This document shows, piece after piece, positions 7,588 to 15,622 of a DNA stretch of 33,948 nt. The stretch comes from Streptomyces sp. GKU 895. Its GTDB lineage: Bacteria > Actinomycetota > Actinomycetes > Streptomycetales > Streptomycetaceae. Both the position numbers and the translations under genes were made by a program. Position 1 is the stretch's first letter, and each line of letters begins with the position of its first letter. The stretch lies in contig MWJO01000094.1 of NCBI GenBank assembly GCA_002027195.1, positions 1-33,948 of the forward strand, read 5' to 3'. The notes under the pieces are model-generated. The model made no database searches. It was not told the origin of the DNA and worked only from the letters and a program-made list of their open reading frames with translations.

Positions 7588-7631
7588 GACCGGTTCGCGG
7601 GGGAGTCCAGACCGGTTCGCGGGCGAGTCCA
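7588..7631 (+). repeat. Two tandem 22-bp repeats in the DUF6445 promoter
   Basis: The unit GACCGGTTCGCGGGGGAGTC plus CA occurs at 7588-7609 and again at 7610-7631 with a single base change. A shorter third echo (GAACCGG) begins at 7632. The second copy covers the -35 region of the -10 box at 7647, so the repeats are probably binding sites for a regulator that acts at this promoter. Confidence 0.7.
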
Positions 7632-7646
7632 GAACCGGCCCGGCCC

Positions 7647-7652
7647 TAGATT
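7647..7652 (+). promoter_or_regulatory. -10 box TAGATT of leaderless DUF6445 gene
   Basis: TAGATT matches TANNNT and ends exactly six bases before the ATG at 7659; no Shine-Dalgarno lies between, so translation probably begins on a leaderless mRNA. The stretch CCCTAGATT followed by GGCGC recurs almost unchanged before the TIR gene (minus strand, 22020-22034). Confidence 0.55.
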
Positions 7653-7658
7653 CGGCGC

Positions 7659-8333
7659 ATGCCCCCACACCCCTCCGGAACGCTGCCCGTTCTCCCGTAC
7701 CGCAAGCCCACCAAGGGCCGCGACTACTGGGTCCTGGACGATGTCCTGCCCGACGCGCACGCCGTACGGGAACGGTGTCTCGCCAAGGACGACTGGGTGG
7801 AGGGATACCCGCACCGGCCGGAGACCTGGCCGGGGCTGCGGGCCATGCCCGGTCTGGAGCCCGGGGAGCTGGCCCGGGTCGAGCGGCTGGTGCGGCAGGC
7901 CACCGGCGCCAAGGAGCTGTGGGTGCAGTCGGCGCCCGGCGGCGGCACCCTCAACCACAACTGCGTCCAGGTCGTCGGCCAGGGCGAGAGCACACCCCGT
8001 CCGCACACCGACTCCCGCGCCCTGTGCCGGTACGCGGCGGTGCTCTACCTCAACCCGGACGTCCCCAAGGACTGCGGGACCAGCTTCTACCGCCAGTCCC
8101 TGCCCGGTGGCCGGCTCGGCGGCAATGTCGTGCAGGCCCCGCACAACAACCTCGTCGAGGCGCTCGGCACCCGGTTCGTGGCGCCCGACGCGTTCGAGGA
8201 GGACGTACGCGTCCCGCACCGCTTCAACCGGCTGCTGCTCTACAACGCCAACCTCGTGCACAGCGCGACCGGCTACTGCGGTACGACGCTGGAGGAGAAG
8301 CGGATGACGGCGGTGTTCTTCTGGATGGCCTGA
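7659..8333 (+). CDS. DUF6445 protein, Fe(II)/2-oxoglutarate oxygenase-like
   Basis: A 224-residue cytoplasmic protein that I place in the DUF6445 family. A probable iron-binding facial triad is visible: His116-Thr-Asp118 in RPHTDSR and a distal His201 in NLVHSATG, with Arg214 in EEKRMTAVFFW at the place where 2-oxoglutarate enzymes hold the cosubstrate. The beta-strand pattern between them (AAVLYLN, GTSFYRQ, RLLLYN) agrees with a jelly-roll fold. The substrate is unknown, and oxygenase chemistry is inferred from the motif only. The start is the ATG that directly follows the leaderless promoter. Two 22-bp repeats just upstream suggest specific regulation. It is convergent with the following lipoprotein gene. 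Confidence 0.8.
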   Translation: MPPHPSGTLPVLPYRKPTKGRDYWVLDDVLPDAHAVRERCLAKDDWVEGYPHRPETWPGLRAMPGLEPGELARVERLVRQATGAKELWVQSAPGGGTLNHNCVQVVGQGESTPRPHTDSRALCRYAAVLYLNPDVPKDCGTSFYRQSLPGGRLGGNVVQAPHNNLVEALGTRFVAPDAFEEDVRVPHRFNRLLLYNANLVHSATGYCGTTLEEKRMTAVFFWMA

Positions 8334-8364
8334 GCCGTCACGCCGGGTGGCCGCCGGGGCCTGC

Positions 8365-8844
8365 TCAGTAGCGGACCGCCCTCGCCACCTCGGCCTTCAC
8401 CGTGCCGGACAGGTCGCGGTTGCTGCGGGCGGTGGCCTTCTGGGTGCCGCCCGCCGGTACGCCGGAGACGGTGACCGCGGCCGCGTCGGCCAGGTCGCCG
8501 TCGGCGTTCCTGAAGTTCACCTGCACCAGGAACGACTTCTGCGAGCCGGCGGAGTTCCTGACGGTGATCTCGACCGTGGTGCGGCCGTCGGAACCGGTCC
8601 GCGGGGTGCCCAGGGTCACGTCGTCCTTGACGTCGACGCCGTTCTTGACGTCGTCGAACTTCTTCCCCGCCGCCGCCGTGGCCGACGCGAACACCTCCGT
8701 CGCCCGGGAGGCGGCGGACGCCGCCTTGCTCGCGACCGAGGACGGGGTGTCGTCGCCCGAGCAGCCCGTCAAGGTGGTCAGGGCCGTCAGCGCGGCGATC
8801 GCGACGAGCGTGATCGGGGCGCGGTGCGTCCGGTTACCGGTCAT
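8365..8844 (-). CDS. FxLyD-like lipoprotein
   Basis: A 159-residue exported lipoprotein. The signal peptide ends in the lipobox LTGC (Cys about 29), followed by SGDD and an Ala/Ser-rich helical linker (about 35-65). The C-terminal half (about 75-155) is a small beta-sandwich with VEITVRNSAGSQKSFLVQV and a later GGTQKATA strand, the pattern of FxLyD domains that occur outside the membrane in many actinobacteria. The ATG at 8844 has GGAGG five bases upstream. The ligand or role is unknown. It is divergent from the DUF7144 gene by about 150 bp. Confidence 0.82.
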   Translation of the reverse strand: MTGNRTHRAPITLVAIAALTALTTLTGCSGDDTPSSVASKAASAASRATEVFASATAAAGKKFDDVKNGVDVKDDVTLGTPRTGSDGRTTVEITVRNSAGSQKSFLVQVNFRNADGDLADAAAVTVSGVPAGGTQKATARSNRDLSGTVKAEVARAVRY

Positions 8845-8993
8845 GTCCTCCAGTGAAGGTCCTCGCGCCCGCCGCCGCACTCGGGCCGTCACCCGAACGG
8901 CGCAGCCCCTCGGGCGCCGCCCCCGCACCGCGCGGATGGTCGAAGCATCACCGACACCGACGCGCGGACCCGCGCGAGAGACGGGGTACGGAC

Positions 8994-9494
8994 ATGACCC
9001 AGCAGCCGCACACGACACCGCCCAGCACGCCCACCACGCCGCCCGGGTGGGACCAGAGCCGGCAGCAGGCCGAGCCCGCTCCGCCGCCCGACCGCCCCGG
9101 CAGCGGCTGGGCCACCGGCGGAGTCGTCTTCGCCGGTGTGCTGATGCTGGTCAACGGTGTGCTGGCGATCCTCCAGGGCATCTCGGCGCTGGCCGCGGAC
9201 GACATCTACGACCGGATCGGCGACTACGTCTACAAGATCAGCCTCACCGGCTGGGGCTGGATCATGCTGGTCCTGGGCGTGGTCCTGGTGGGCGCCGGCT
9301 ACGGCGTCCTCAAGGGCGCCTGGTGGGCCCGGATGACCGGCATCTTCCTGGCGTCGGCGGCGATGGTGCTGCACTTCCTGTTCCTGCCGTACTCGCCCGT
9401 CTGGTCCGGGCTCATGATCGGCGTCGACTTCTTCGTGATCTGGGCCCTCGCGACGGCGCCCGACACCTCCGGCGCCCGGCGCGGCATGACCTGA
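8994..9494 (+). CDS. DUF7144 family membrane protein
   Basis: A 166-residue integral membrane protein. A Pro/Thr-rich cytoplasmic N-terminus (1-45) is followed by four predicted transmembrane helices (about 47-70, 90-112, 116-134, 138-155). The signature of the family, a Tyr/Asp-rich loop DDIYDRIGDYVYKISLTGWG then a helix with GWIMLVLGVVLV, is clear, as is LFLPYSPVWS. The function of the family is unknown. The ATG at 8994 is preceded by only a weak ribosome site (ACGGGGT); upstream codons in frame are not conserved-looking. Confidence 0.82.
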   Translation: MTQQPHTTPPSTPTTPPGWDQSRQQAEPAPPPDRPGSGWATGGVVFAGVLMLVNGVLAILQGISALAADDIYDRIGDYVYKISLTGWGWIMLVLGVVLVGAGYGVLKGAWWARMTGIFLASAAMVLHFLFLPYSPVWSGLMIGVDFFVIWALATAPDTSGARRGMT

Positions 9495-9519
9495 GCGGCC
9501 TGAGCCGGGCCGTGTGAAG

Positions 9520-9554
9520 AGGGGCTGCCCCGCCTGACCGGCGGCGCAGCCCCT
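9520..9554. terminator. Bidirectional terminator hairpin
   Basis: AGGGGCTGC (9520-9528) pairs perfectly with GCAGCCCCT (9546-9554), with further CGCC/GGCG pairing inside the loop. It lies between the convergent stops at 9494 and 9570. Confidence 0.65.
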
Positions 9555-9569
9555 GCCGGGTGCCGGCTG

Positions 9570-9935
9570 TCAGACGTGGCCGAGGCCGCCGCTGCCGAAG
9601 CCGCCGCTGGAGCCCGGAAGCCAGCGTCTGCGGTTCTGGTCCTTTCCGCGTTTGGTGCCCGAGTGATGGAGCTGGTACGGCATGAGCCGTTCCTGCTCGG
9701 CGAGCGGGAGCTCGTCCGGTTCCCGCATCTCCCTGATCTCACGGATCGCGCCGGTGCTGGGCAGACTGGGCTGTTCCTCGGGGCGCGGCCGGGGGAGTTC
9801 CCGGTCCCGGACGCGCATCCCGAACTGTACGGCCCAGATCAGTGCCCCGGCGATGACCGCGCCACCGACGAATGCGGCGATCACGTTGAGCACATCGCTC
9901 CCCGCGGCCGCGACTACGAACGCTGCCGTACTCAT
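9570..9935 (-). CDS. DUF6479 family small membrane protein
   Basis: A 121-residue protein with one transmembrane helix at about residues 8-36 (DVLNVIAAFVGGAVIAGALIW), followed by a basic/Pro/Glu-rich cytoplasmic part. The block PRPRPEEQPSLPSTG followed by an (I/M)RE-repeat (AIREIREMREPDE) is characteristic of DUF6479. The C-terminus is Gly-rich. The function is unknown. The start is the ATG at 9935: a GATAAT box at 9947-9942 lies exactly six bases upstream and no ribosome site is present, so the mRNA is probably leaderless. Confidence 0.8.
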   Translation of the reverse strand: MSTAAFVVAAAGSDVLNVIAAFVGGAVIAGALIWAVQFGMRVRDRELPRPRPEEQPSLPSTGAIREIREMREPDELPLAEQERLMPYQLHHSGTKRGKDQNRRRWLPGSSGGFGSGGLGHV

Positions 9936-9941
9936 ATCGCA

Positions 9942-9947
9942 ATTATC
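9942..9947 (-). promoter_or_regulatory. -10 box GATAAT of leaderless DUF6479 gene
   Basis: GATAAT on the minus strand is one base from the ideal TATAAT and stands six bases before the ATG at 9935, which puts the transcription start on or beside the start codon. No good -35 was identified. Confidence 0.5.
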
Positions 9948-10095
9948 ACCGAAACGGCCGAAAAGGGGAGTCCGGGCCTCCGGACCTCCGGGAGCCCGGG
10001 AGCCCGGGATTCGGGGATTCCGCGGAGCACCCGCGCAGCACGCGCCCGCTCGCCATACTGGACGCCGACGACTCTGACCGGCGGGAGGAGCGCGG

Positions 10096-11154
10096 GTGGG
10101 CGACGTGGACACGGCGGCGCCGGTCCTGGTGACCGGGGGCAGCGGTTTCGTCGGCAGCCATCTGGTGAAACGGCTGCTGGAACGCGGCTACCGGGTGCAC
10201 GCCACCGTCCGCTCCACCGCCCCCTCGGCCAAGACCAGGCCGCTCATCGCGTTGCAGGACCGATTCCCGGGCAGGCTCGACCTGTTCGCGGCGGACCTGC
10301 TCGTCGAGGGCTCCTTCGACGAGGCGGCGCGGGGCTGCGCGACCGTCTTCCACGTCGCCTCCCCGTTCCTCATGCCGGAGAAGATCAAGGACGGCCGGCG
10401 GGACGTCGTCGAACCCGCGCTGCTCGGCACCCGCAATGTGCTGGGCGCCGTCGAACGCACCCCGGCCGTCCGCCGCCTGGTGTTCACGTCCACGGTCGGC
10501 GCCATCTTCGGTGACTACATCGACGTACTGGAGACGATGAAGGACCAGGTCCTCACCGAGGAGTACGTCAACACCACCAGCACGGTGGCGAACAACCCGT
10601 ACCACTACGCCAAGACGGTCGCCGAGCAGGCGGCCTGGGAGGCGGCGAAGGCGCAGGACCGCTGGCGGATGGTGGCCCTCAACCCGGGCCTGATCCTGGG
10701 CCCTTCCCTCACCCCCGCCTCCGAGTCGGGCAGCCTCTTCCTCCTGGAGGAGCTGTTCAAGGGCTACTTCTTCTACGGCGCCCCGGACTTCAGCTTCACC
10801 ACGGTCGACGTCCGGGACGTCGCCGACGCGCACATCGCGGCGGCGGAGAACGAGGCCGCGCACGGCCGGTACATCCTCGCGGCGGAGACCATGAGTTCCT
10901 TCCACGACATGGCCCGCGTCCTGCGCACCGCCCACCCCCGTGACCTGCGCCTGCCCCGAACCCGCCTGCCGCACTGGCCGGTTCGGCTGCTGGGCCCCGC
11001 CTTCGGGCTGACCCAGGACTACATCCGCAAGCACCTCGGCATCCGCTTCCGCGTCGACAACAGCCGCAGCCGCACCGAACTCGGCGTCACCTACCGCCCG
11101 TTCGAGGAGACGATCCTCGACCACCACCGGGCCTGGCGGACGCCGACGGGATGA
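10096..11154 (+). CDS. Extended SDR, NAD-dependent epimerase / dihydroflavonol-4-reductase-like
   Basis: A 352-residue NAD(P)-dependent oxidoreductase of the extended short-chain dehydrogenase class. The Rossmann motif TGGSGFVG is at residues 13-20, the strand-4 Ser/Thr in VFTSTVG, and the catalytic Tyr169-xxx-Lys173 in NPYHYAKT. The FHVASPF motif and the PGLILGP motif after the catalytic helix are typical of the dihydroflavonol reductase/cinnamoyl-CoA reductase-like group. It probably reduces a carbonyl of a small metabolite; the substrate is unknown. The GTG start has GGGAGGAG five bases upstream. Its 3' end overlaps the convergent luciferase-domain gene by 68 bp. Confidence 0.88.
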   Translation: MGDVDTAAPVLVTGGSGFVGSHLVKRLLERGYRVHATVRSTAPSAKTRPLIALQDRFPGRLDLFAADLLVEGSFDEAARGCATVFHVASPFLMPEKIKDGRRDVVEPALLGTRNVLGAVERTPAVRRLVFTSTVGAIFGDYIDVLETMKDQVLTEEYVNTTSTVANNPYHYAKTVAEQAAWEAAKAQDRWRMVALNPGLILGPSLTPASESGSLFLLEELFKGYFFYGAPDFSFTTVDVRDVADAHIAAAENEAAHGRYILAAETMSSFHDMARVLRTAHPRDLRLPRTRLPHWPVRLLGPAFGLTQDYIRKHLGIRFRVDNSRSRTELGVTYRPFEETILDHHRAWRTPTG

Positions 11155-11509
11155 CCGTCACCCGACGGAAGTTGCACACGTCCGTGGTGTCGGCCTGCGG
11201 CACCTGATGGGCCTTGAGGGCCATGCTGACCAGGCTCATCAGCAGGTCGACGTCGGTGTCGCAGTCCAGATGGACGGTGACCCAGCGGGAGCCGGGGACC
11301 AGCCGGATCGCCGTCGACTCCGCGAGGTCGACCCCGAAGCGGTCGAGTGCCCGGTCGGTGAGATGCAGGTCCACCTCGTGGGCGGAGTGGAAGTGCACGA
11401 TCTCGCTGCGACCGGCGCGCAGCGCGCTTCCGGTACCGCAACTGGCCTGTCCCGTGCGGAGGTCGGGCCAGACTCGCAGGCGCTCCAGGGCGCGCTCGGC
11501 CAGCGTCAT
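11087..11509 (-). CDS. Luciferase-like (DUF5519) domain protein
   Basis: A 140-residue cytoplasmic protein. Residues about 1-100 carry the small alpha/beta domain annotated as 'luciferase domain' (DUF5519): RALERLRVWPDL, then RSEIVHFHSAHEVDLHLT, then SRWVTVHLDCDTDVDLLMSLVSMA. The family is known from multi-domain fungal and actinobacterial proteins but has no proven activity on its own, and luminescence should not be inferred. The C-terminal 35 residues (from about 105) look unstructured and extend into the 3' end of the SDR gene. Either the overlap is real, or one base is missing near 11165, which would bring a TGA into frame there. The ATG at 11509 follows GACGAT-GGGCGC, a possible leaderless arrangement; a ribosome site is not evident. 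Confidence 0.65.
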   Translation of the reverse strand: MTLAERALERLRVWPDLRTGQASCGTGSALRAGRSEIVHFHSAHEVDLHLTDRALDRFGVDLAESTAIRLVPGSRWVTVHLDCDTDVDLLMSLVSMALKAHQVPQADTTDVCNFRRVTVIPSASARPGGGRGSSPRTGGR

Positions 11510-11609
11510 GCGCCCATCGTCGCCTGCTCACCGCCTCGCAACCAGGGGTTGAGCAAAACGTAACCGTCCCTCCTTCGGAGGAACCCGGGCGGGACTTTCG
11601 GTTCAACAG

Positions 11610-11647
11610 GCAACCTCGACACACCATTTACCAGTCTCACAGGTTGC
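11610..11647. promoter_or_regulatory. Inverted repeat upstream of lysyl oxidase
   Basis: GCAACCT (11610-11616) and AGGTTGC (11641-11647) are exact reverse complements 24 bases apart in the 243-bp gap before the lysyl oxidase gene. They may be the half-sites of an operator or the arms of an RNA hairpin. No stronger signal was seen in this gap. Confidence 0.3.
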
Positions 11648-11752
11648 TCACAGAACCGGCCCAGGCGCGTTGGGGCGCGCCCGTATCAGCGGCCGTCCGG
11701 TGAGCTGTCCAGTCCGATGCCACTGACCATGGCACTCGCAGACGAGGAACCG

Positions 11753-13441
11753 ATGACCAGTCAGCACCATCGAAGCCGCGCCCGACGCGTGGCGCTCGCC
11801 GCCTCGGCGGCACTCACCGTCGTCGCCACCGGCGCCGGGGCCGCTCCCGGAGCGGGTGCGGCGCAGGCCGCCACACCCGGAAAGCCGAAGCTGAAGCTGA
11901 TCGCCGCGTCGAACGCCGTGACGCTCGACCGGTACGAGGGGGAACCGGGGGTCTACCTCGACCTCGGGACGTACGTCACCGTCGACAACGCGCCGCTGGA
12001 GTTCCAGGTGAAGCGCAAGTCGTACAAGGACCCGGTCGTCGCGCGGCAGATCCTGCGCGACGCGAAGGGCAAGAAGATCGGGAGCAAGGCCCTGCCCGCG
12101 GGGCTGGTGAAGGACTTCTCCGGACTGCCCGACTTCCTGGAGGTGTCCATCAAGAACGCGCAGGGCCAGGAGGTGGCCAAGCCCAAGGGCACGTTCTGCC
12201 CGAACAACGCCTCCGGCCGGCTCCGCCCGGACGCCCCGGCGACCTCGCACTACCCGGAGAGCTGCCCCACCAACCCCTTCACCCTCGGCTCGGTGTGGGG
12301 TGTCGAGAAGGGCTGGGCGGCCAACTCCTCGACCGTCGACTACGACAAGCCGGTCGATCTGCCGGCCGGTGAGTACACCGCGAAGGTGGGCGTCGCCAAG
12401 AAGTACCGCGAGCTCTTCGGCATCCCGAACGACCAGCGGACCATCAAGGTGACCGTCCGCCAGTACAGCGACGGCGGTGGCGGCGAGGGCCGCGGCATGT
12501 CCGCCCTGCACGGCGGCCACGACATGAGCGGCATGAGCGGTATGGCGGGTCACTCCATGGCCCACCACTACGGCCCGCGCGGCGCCGACGAGCCCACCCC
12601 GGGCGCCCTCTCGCACGCGCTGGAGGACCGCGGCCTCGCCCACCACCTGGGCGACGGCACCGGCCACACCGACGGCTCCCGCATCGCGCCCGCGCTGAAG
12701 CCGGCGAGCCAGCGGCCCACCGGCCGGGCGGGCGCCCCCGCGGGCGTGCCCAAGCCCGACCTGCGGTCGCTGCCCGCCTGGGACATCGCCATCACCGACG
12801 GCGAGGACGGCGACGCGCCGGGCAAGGACTACCTCGCCTTCAGCGCCAACGTCTGGAACGCGGGACCGGCGCCGCTGGTCGTCGACGGCTTCCGCAAGCC
12901 GGGCGCCGACCTGATGGACGCCTACCAGTACTTCTACGACGCCAAGGGCAAGCAGGTCGGCTACGCGCCCACCGGCACCATGGAGTGGGACCCGCGCGTC
13001 GGCCACGAGCACTGGCACTTCACCGACTTCGCCAGCTACCGGCTGCTCGCCGCCGACCAGCACGAGATCGTCAAGAGCGGCAAGGAGGCGTTCTGCCTCG
13101 CCAACACCGACGCGATCGACTACACGGTGAAGAACGCCAACTTCAAGCCGTACAACACCGATCTGTCGACCGCCTGCGGCCAGCAGAACTCCATCTCGGT
13201 CCGTGAGGTCCTCGACGTCGGCTCCGGCGACACCTACACCCAGTACCGCCCCGGTCAGTCCTTCGACGTGACGGACCTGCCGAACGGCACGTACTACATC
13301 GAGGTCATCGCCAACCCGGAGAAGCGCCTCCAGGAGACGAACCTGAAGAACAACGTGGCCCTGCGCAAGGTGATCCTGGGCGGCGAGCCGGGCAAGCGCA
13401 CGGTTCAGGTCCCGCCGATCGACCTGGTCAACGCGCCCTGA
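11753..13441 (+). CDS. Secreted copper-dependent lysyl oxidase family protein
   Basis: A 562-residue exported protein. Residues 1-39 or so form a signal peptide with a twin Arg (RSRARRVALAAS) and several Ala-rich cleavage options. The C-terminal third (about 340-555) is the lysyl oxidase domain (PF01186-like): the copper 'talon' HEHWHF is at 418-423, close to the WxWHxCHxHYH core of animal enzymes. Paired Cys and the YTQYRPGQSFDVTDLPNG and LQETNLKNN strands also match. A Met/His-rich stretch (about 255-280: HGGHDMSGMSGMAGHSM) looks like an extra copper-binding segment. Known enzymes oxidise peptidyl lysine or amines to aldehydes with a lysine tyrosylquinone cofactor. The ATG at 11753 has GAGGA four bases upstream. 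A hairpin terminator follows. Confidence 0.85.
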   Translation: MTSQHHRSRARRVALAASAALTVVATGAGAAPGAGAAQAATPGKPKLKLIAASNAVTLDRYEGEPGVYLDLGTYVTVDNAPLEFQVKRKSYKDPVVARQILRDAKGKKIGSKALPAGLVKDFSGLPDFLEVSIKNAQGQEVAKPKGTFCPNNASGRLRPDAPATSHYPESCPTNPFTLGSVWGVEKGWAANSSTVDYDKPVDLPAGEYTAKVGVAKKYRELFGIPNDQRTIKVTVRQYSDGGGGEGRGMSALHGGHDMSGMSGMAGHSMAHHYGPRGADEPTPGALSHALEDRGLAHHLGDGTGHTDGSRIAPALKPASQRPTGRAGAPAGVPKPDLRSLPAWDIAITDGEDGDAPGKDYLAFSANVWNAGPAPLVVDGFRKPGADLMDAYQYFYDAKGKQVGYAPTGTMEWDPRVGHEHWHFTDFASYRLLAADQHEIVKSGKEAFCLANTDAIDYTVKNANFKPYNTDLSTACGQQNSISVREVLDVGSGDTYTQYRPGQSFDVTDLPNGTYYIEVIANPEKRLQETNLKNNVALRKVILGGEPGKRTVQVPPIDLVNAP

Positions 13442-13458
13442 CGCGGGCGTGAGCGACT

Positions 13459-13485
13459 GTGCGGGCCTCCCTCGGGGGCCCGCAC
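13459..13485 (+). terminator. Terminator of the lysyl oxidase gene
   Basis: GTGCGGGCC (13459-13467) pairs perfectly with GGCCCGCAC (13477-13485), 18 bases after the stop codon. Confidence 0.6.
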
Positions 13486-13653
13486 TCCCGCTGTGCACGG
13501 GAATTGTGAAACATGGCGTGACGGGTGGGGGAGATTCCGCGCCCGACTGCTGGGAGCGGCCTGCGCGCGAGAGGCTCGGGATCCCGCAGGGCCGATGTCG
13601 CCGTGACGTGATCCGGCCGCCCTGCCGTGCAATCGCCCGGAAGGCCCTGGAAC

Positions 13654-14777
13654 GTGAACGCTCGTACCCCCCACAGCACCGCCGCTCGTCTTGCCCTCGC
13701 CATCGGTTCCGCCCTCCTGCTCACCTCCTGCGGTGTCGTCGACGCCGCGGACGGCGGGGGCAGCACGCAGAGCCCGGCGAAGCGCGACGACCTCACGGTG
13801 GGGCTGCTCCTGCCGGACAAGGAGACGACGCGTTTCGAGAAGTTCGACCACCCCCTCATCGCGGCCCGCGTCGCCGCCCTCACCCACGGCAAGGGCAAGG
13901 TCCGCTCCGCCAACGCCGAGGCGAGCGCGAAGCGGCAGAGCAAGCAGTTCGAGCAGATGATCTCCGCGCGGTCGACGCCATCCTCGTGGACGCGGTCGAC
14001 TCCAAGGCCATCGAGGCGGACGTCAGGAAGGCCAAGGACGCGGGCATCCCCGTCATCGCCTACGACCGTCTCGCCCAGGGCCCGATCGACGCCTACATAT
14101 CCCACGACAACGAGCTCGTCGGCGAGGTGCAGGGCCGCGCCCTCATGGAGGCGCTCGGCGACAAGGCCGAGAGCAGCAAGATCGTCATGCTGAACGGCTC
14201 ACCGGCCGACCCCAACAGCGCCCGCTTCAAGCAGGGCGCTCTCGGCGTGCTCCAGAACAAGGTCGCCATCGCCAAGTCCTACGACGTCGAGGAGTGGCTG
14301 CCGAAGATCGCCGAGGCGGACATGCGGAAGGCCGTCGCGGCCATCGGCCTCAACGACATCGCGGCGGTCTACGCCGCCAACGACGGCATGGCGGGCGCGG
14401 CGATCGACGCCCTGAAGAAGGCGGGCGCGACGAAGATCCCGCCGGTGACCGGCCAGGACGCCGACCTGCCGGCGGTCCAGCGGATCGTCTCCGGCGAGCA
14501 GTACATGACCGTCTACAAGTCGTTCCTGGAGGAGGCGAACGGCGCCGCGGACATGGCCGTCGCCAAGATCCAGGGCCAGGACATCATGTTCGACGCCCTC
14601 ACCCAGGACACCGTGGACAGCCCGACCGAGAACGACATCCCCTCGATGCTGGTCCCGGTGGTGGCCCTGACCCAGGCCAACATCAAGGAGACGGTGATCA
14701 AGGACGGCGTCTACACGGTCAAGGACATCTGTACGGCGGCTTATGCGGCGCGGTGTGCGGCGATCGGTCTCACGTAG
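13654..14777 (+). pseudogene. Sugar ABC transporter substrate-binding lipoprotein (XylF-like), frameshifted
   Basis: Periplasmic-binding-protein type I fold, like D-xylose/ribose-binding proteins, which captures a sugar outside the membrane for an ABC importer. The N-terminal part starts at GTG 13654 (GGAAGG nine bases upstream), with signal peptide and lipobox LLTSC. The reading frame then breaks at 13966-13972: before it the protein reads KQFEQMIS, after it VDAILVDAVDSKAIEADV in the next frame, so one base (probably a G or C) is missing. The remainder is well conserved: PVIAYDRL, AAVYAANDGMAGAAIDALKKAG, VTGQDAD, and a C-terminus like XylF. Restored length is about 374 aa, normal for the family. 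No permease or ATPase gene adjoins it, so it would have to use a distant importer. The break may be an assembly error. Confidence 0.75.
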
Positions 14778-14947
14778 TCGTCGGACGGGGTTCTCGGCCG
14801 GGTCGGGGAGGGCGTAACGGTTCAGCACGCTCGTTCGAGTGAAGCGTGGGGCATCGCGGCGCAGGGGTCGTGGGCGGGGCCCCATCGTTCTGCCGGGGCA
14901 CCCGCCGCGGGCTTAGCCTGGCATCAGCGTGATGAGGAGAACCAGGG

Positions 14948-15580
14948 ATGAGTGCCGAACCCATCTGGGAGCAGCCGGTCATGGAGCAGCCGAAGCCGCA
15001 GGACCCCATCGATTTGTTGATCGCGCTCGAAAAGGCGTCCAAGACGCCGATTCGGCCGGAGTACATCGAGGGGATGGCCATCGTGCCGCCGACGCCGAAC
15101 GACAACCACAACGAAGGCGCCTTCGAGCTGAGCTTCCAGTTCCGGGCCGCGGGCTTCCGGCTCGTGGGCATGGGCAACGGCTACCGGGCCGTCCTCAAGG
15201 ACGGCGCGACCGCGGCTCTGCTCATCCCCGACTTCTACGTCCGTCGCCGCAAGCCGACCGAACTCGACGAGTCGTACCGCAAAGCCCACAAGGGCTGGTA
15301 TCCCATCGACATGATCGAGCTCGTCGGCGAGGTGACCTCGACCAACCACGAAACGGACACCGGCCCGAAGCTCCGCGCGTACGCCGCCGCCGGGGTCCCC
15401 ACCTACGTCCTCATCGACCGTCATTCCAAGACGGCCCACTGCTACACCCACCCGGTCCTCCCCGGCGACGACCCCACCGAGGCCTACTACGACACCGACA
15501 CCAAGGTCAGCCTCGGTCAGACCCTCCCCCTCCCCGCGCCGTACCCCGCCCTGGACACCGCGGCGTTCAGCGCGGAGTGA
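14948..15580 (+). CDS. Uma2 family (DUF820) PD-(D/E)XK nuclease-like protein
   Basis: A 210-residue cytoplasmic protein of the Uma2/DUF820 family, which is abundant in Streptomyces and cyanobacteria. The restriction-endonuclease-like core is visible: Glu in RPEYIEGMAIV, the Asp of LLIPDFYV, Glu in ELVGEVTS and Lys in GPKLRAYAAAGVPTYVLID. These correspond to the PD-(D/E)XK active site, and the Lys-containing helix followed by YVLID is the family signature. Nuclease activity is assumed from fold; the biological role is unknown. The ATG has AGGAGA plus CCAGGG just upstream. A TAGCCT -10 box at 14914-14919 would give a short 5' leader. The sigma-factor gene follows after 42 bp. Confidence 0.85.
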   Translation: MSAEPIWEQPVMEQPKPQDPIDLLIALEKASKTPIRPEYIEGMAIVPPTPNDNHNEGAFELSFQFRAAGFRLVGMGNGYRAVLKDGATAALLIPDFYVRRRKPTELDESYRKAHKGWYPIDMIELVGEVTSTNHETDTGPKLRAYAAAGVPTYVLIDRHSKTAHCYTHPVLPGDDPTEAYYDTDTKVSLGQTLPLPAPYPALDTAAFSAE

Positions 15581-15609
15581 GCGCCCTGGTCTGATCCACA
15601 ACCGCCGCC

Positions 15610-15615
15610 TAGGGT
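15610..15615 (+). promoter_or_regulatory. -10 box TAGGGT of leaderless ECF41 gene
   Basis: TAGGGT matches TANNNT and lies seven bases before the ATG at 15623. There is no purine-rich ribosome site closer than this, so the sigma-factor mRNA may be leaderless. No TGTCA-type ECF41 -35 is seen upstream, so autoregulation by the same sigma factor is not supported. Confidence 0.45.
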
Positions 15616-15622
15616 CGGGGAC

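Noticed and set aside
11087..11509. Light-emitting luciferase
   Set aside because: The domain name is historical; the protein has no link to flavin or luciferin chemistry visible in its sequence.
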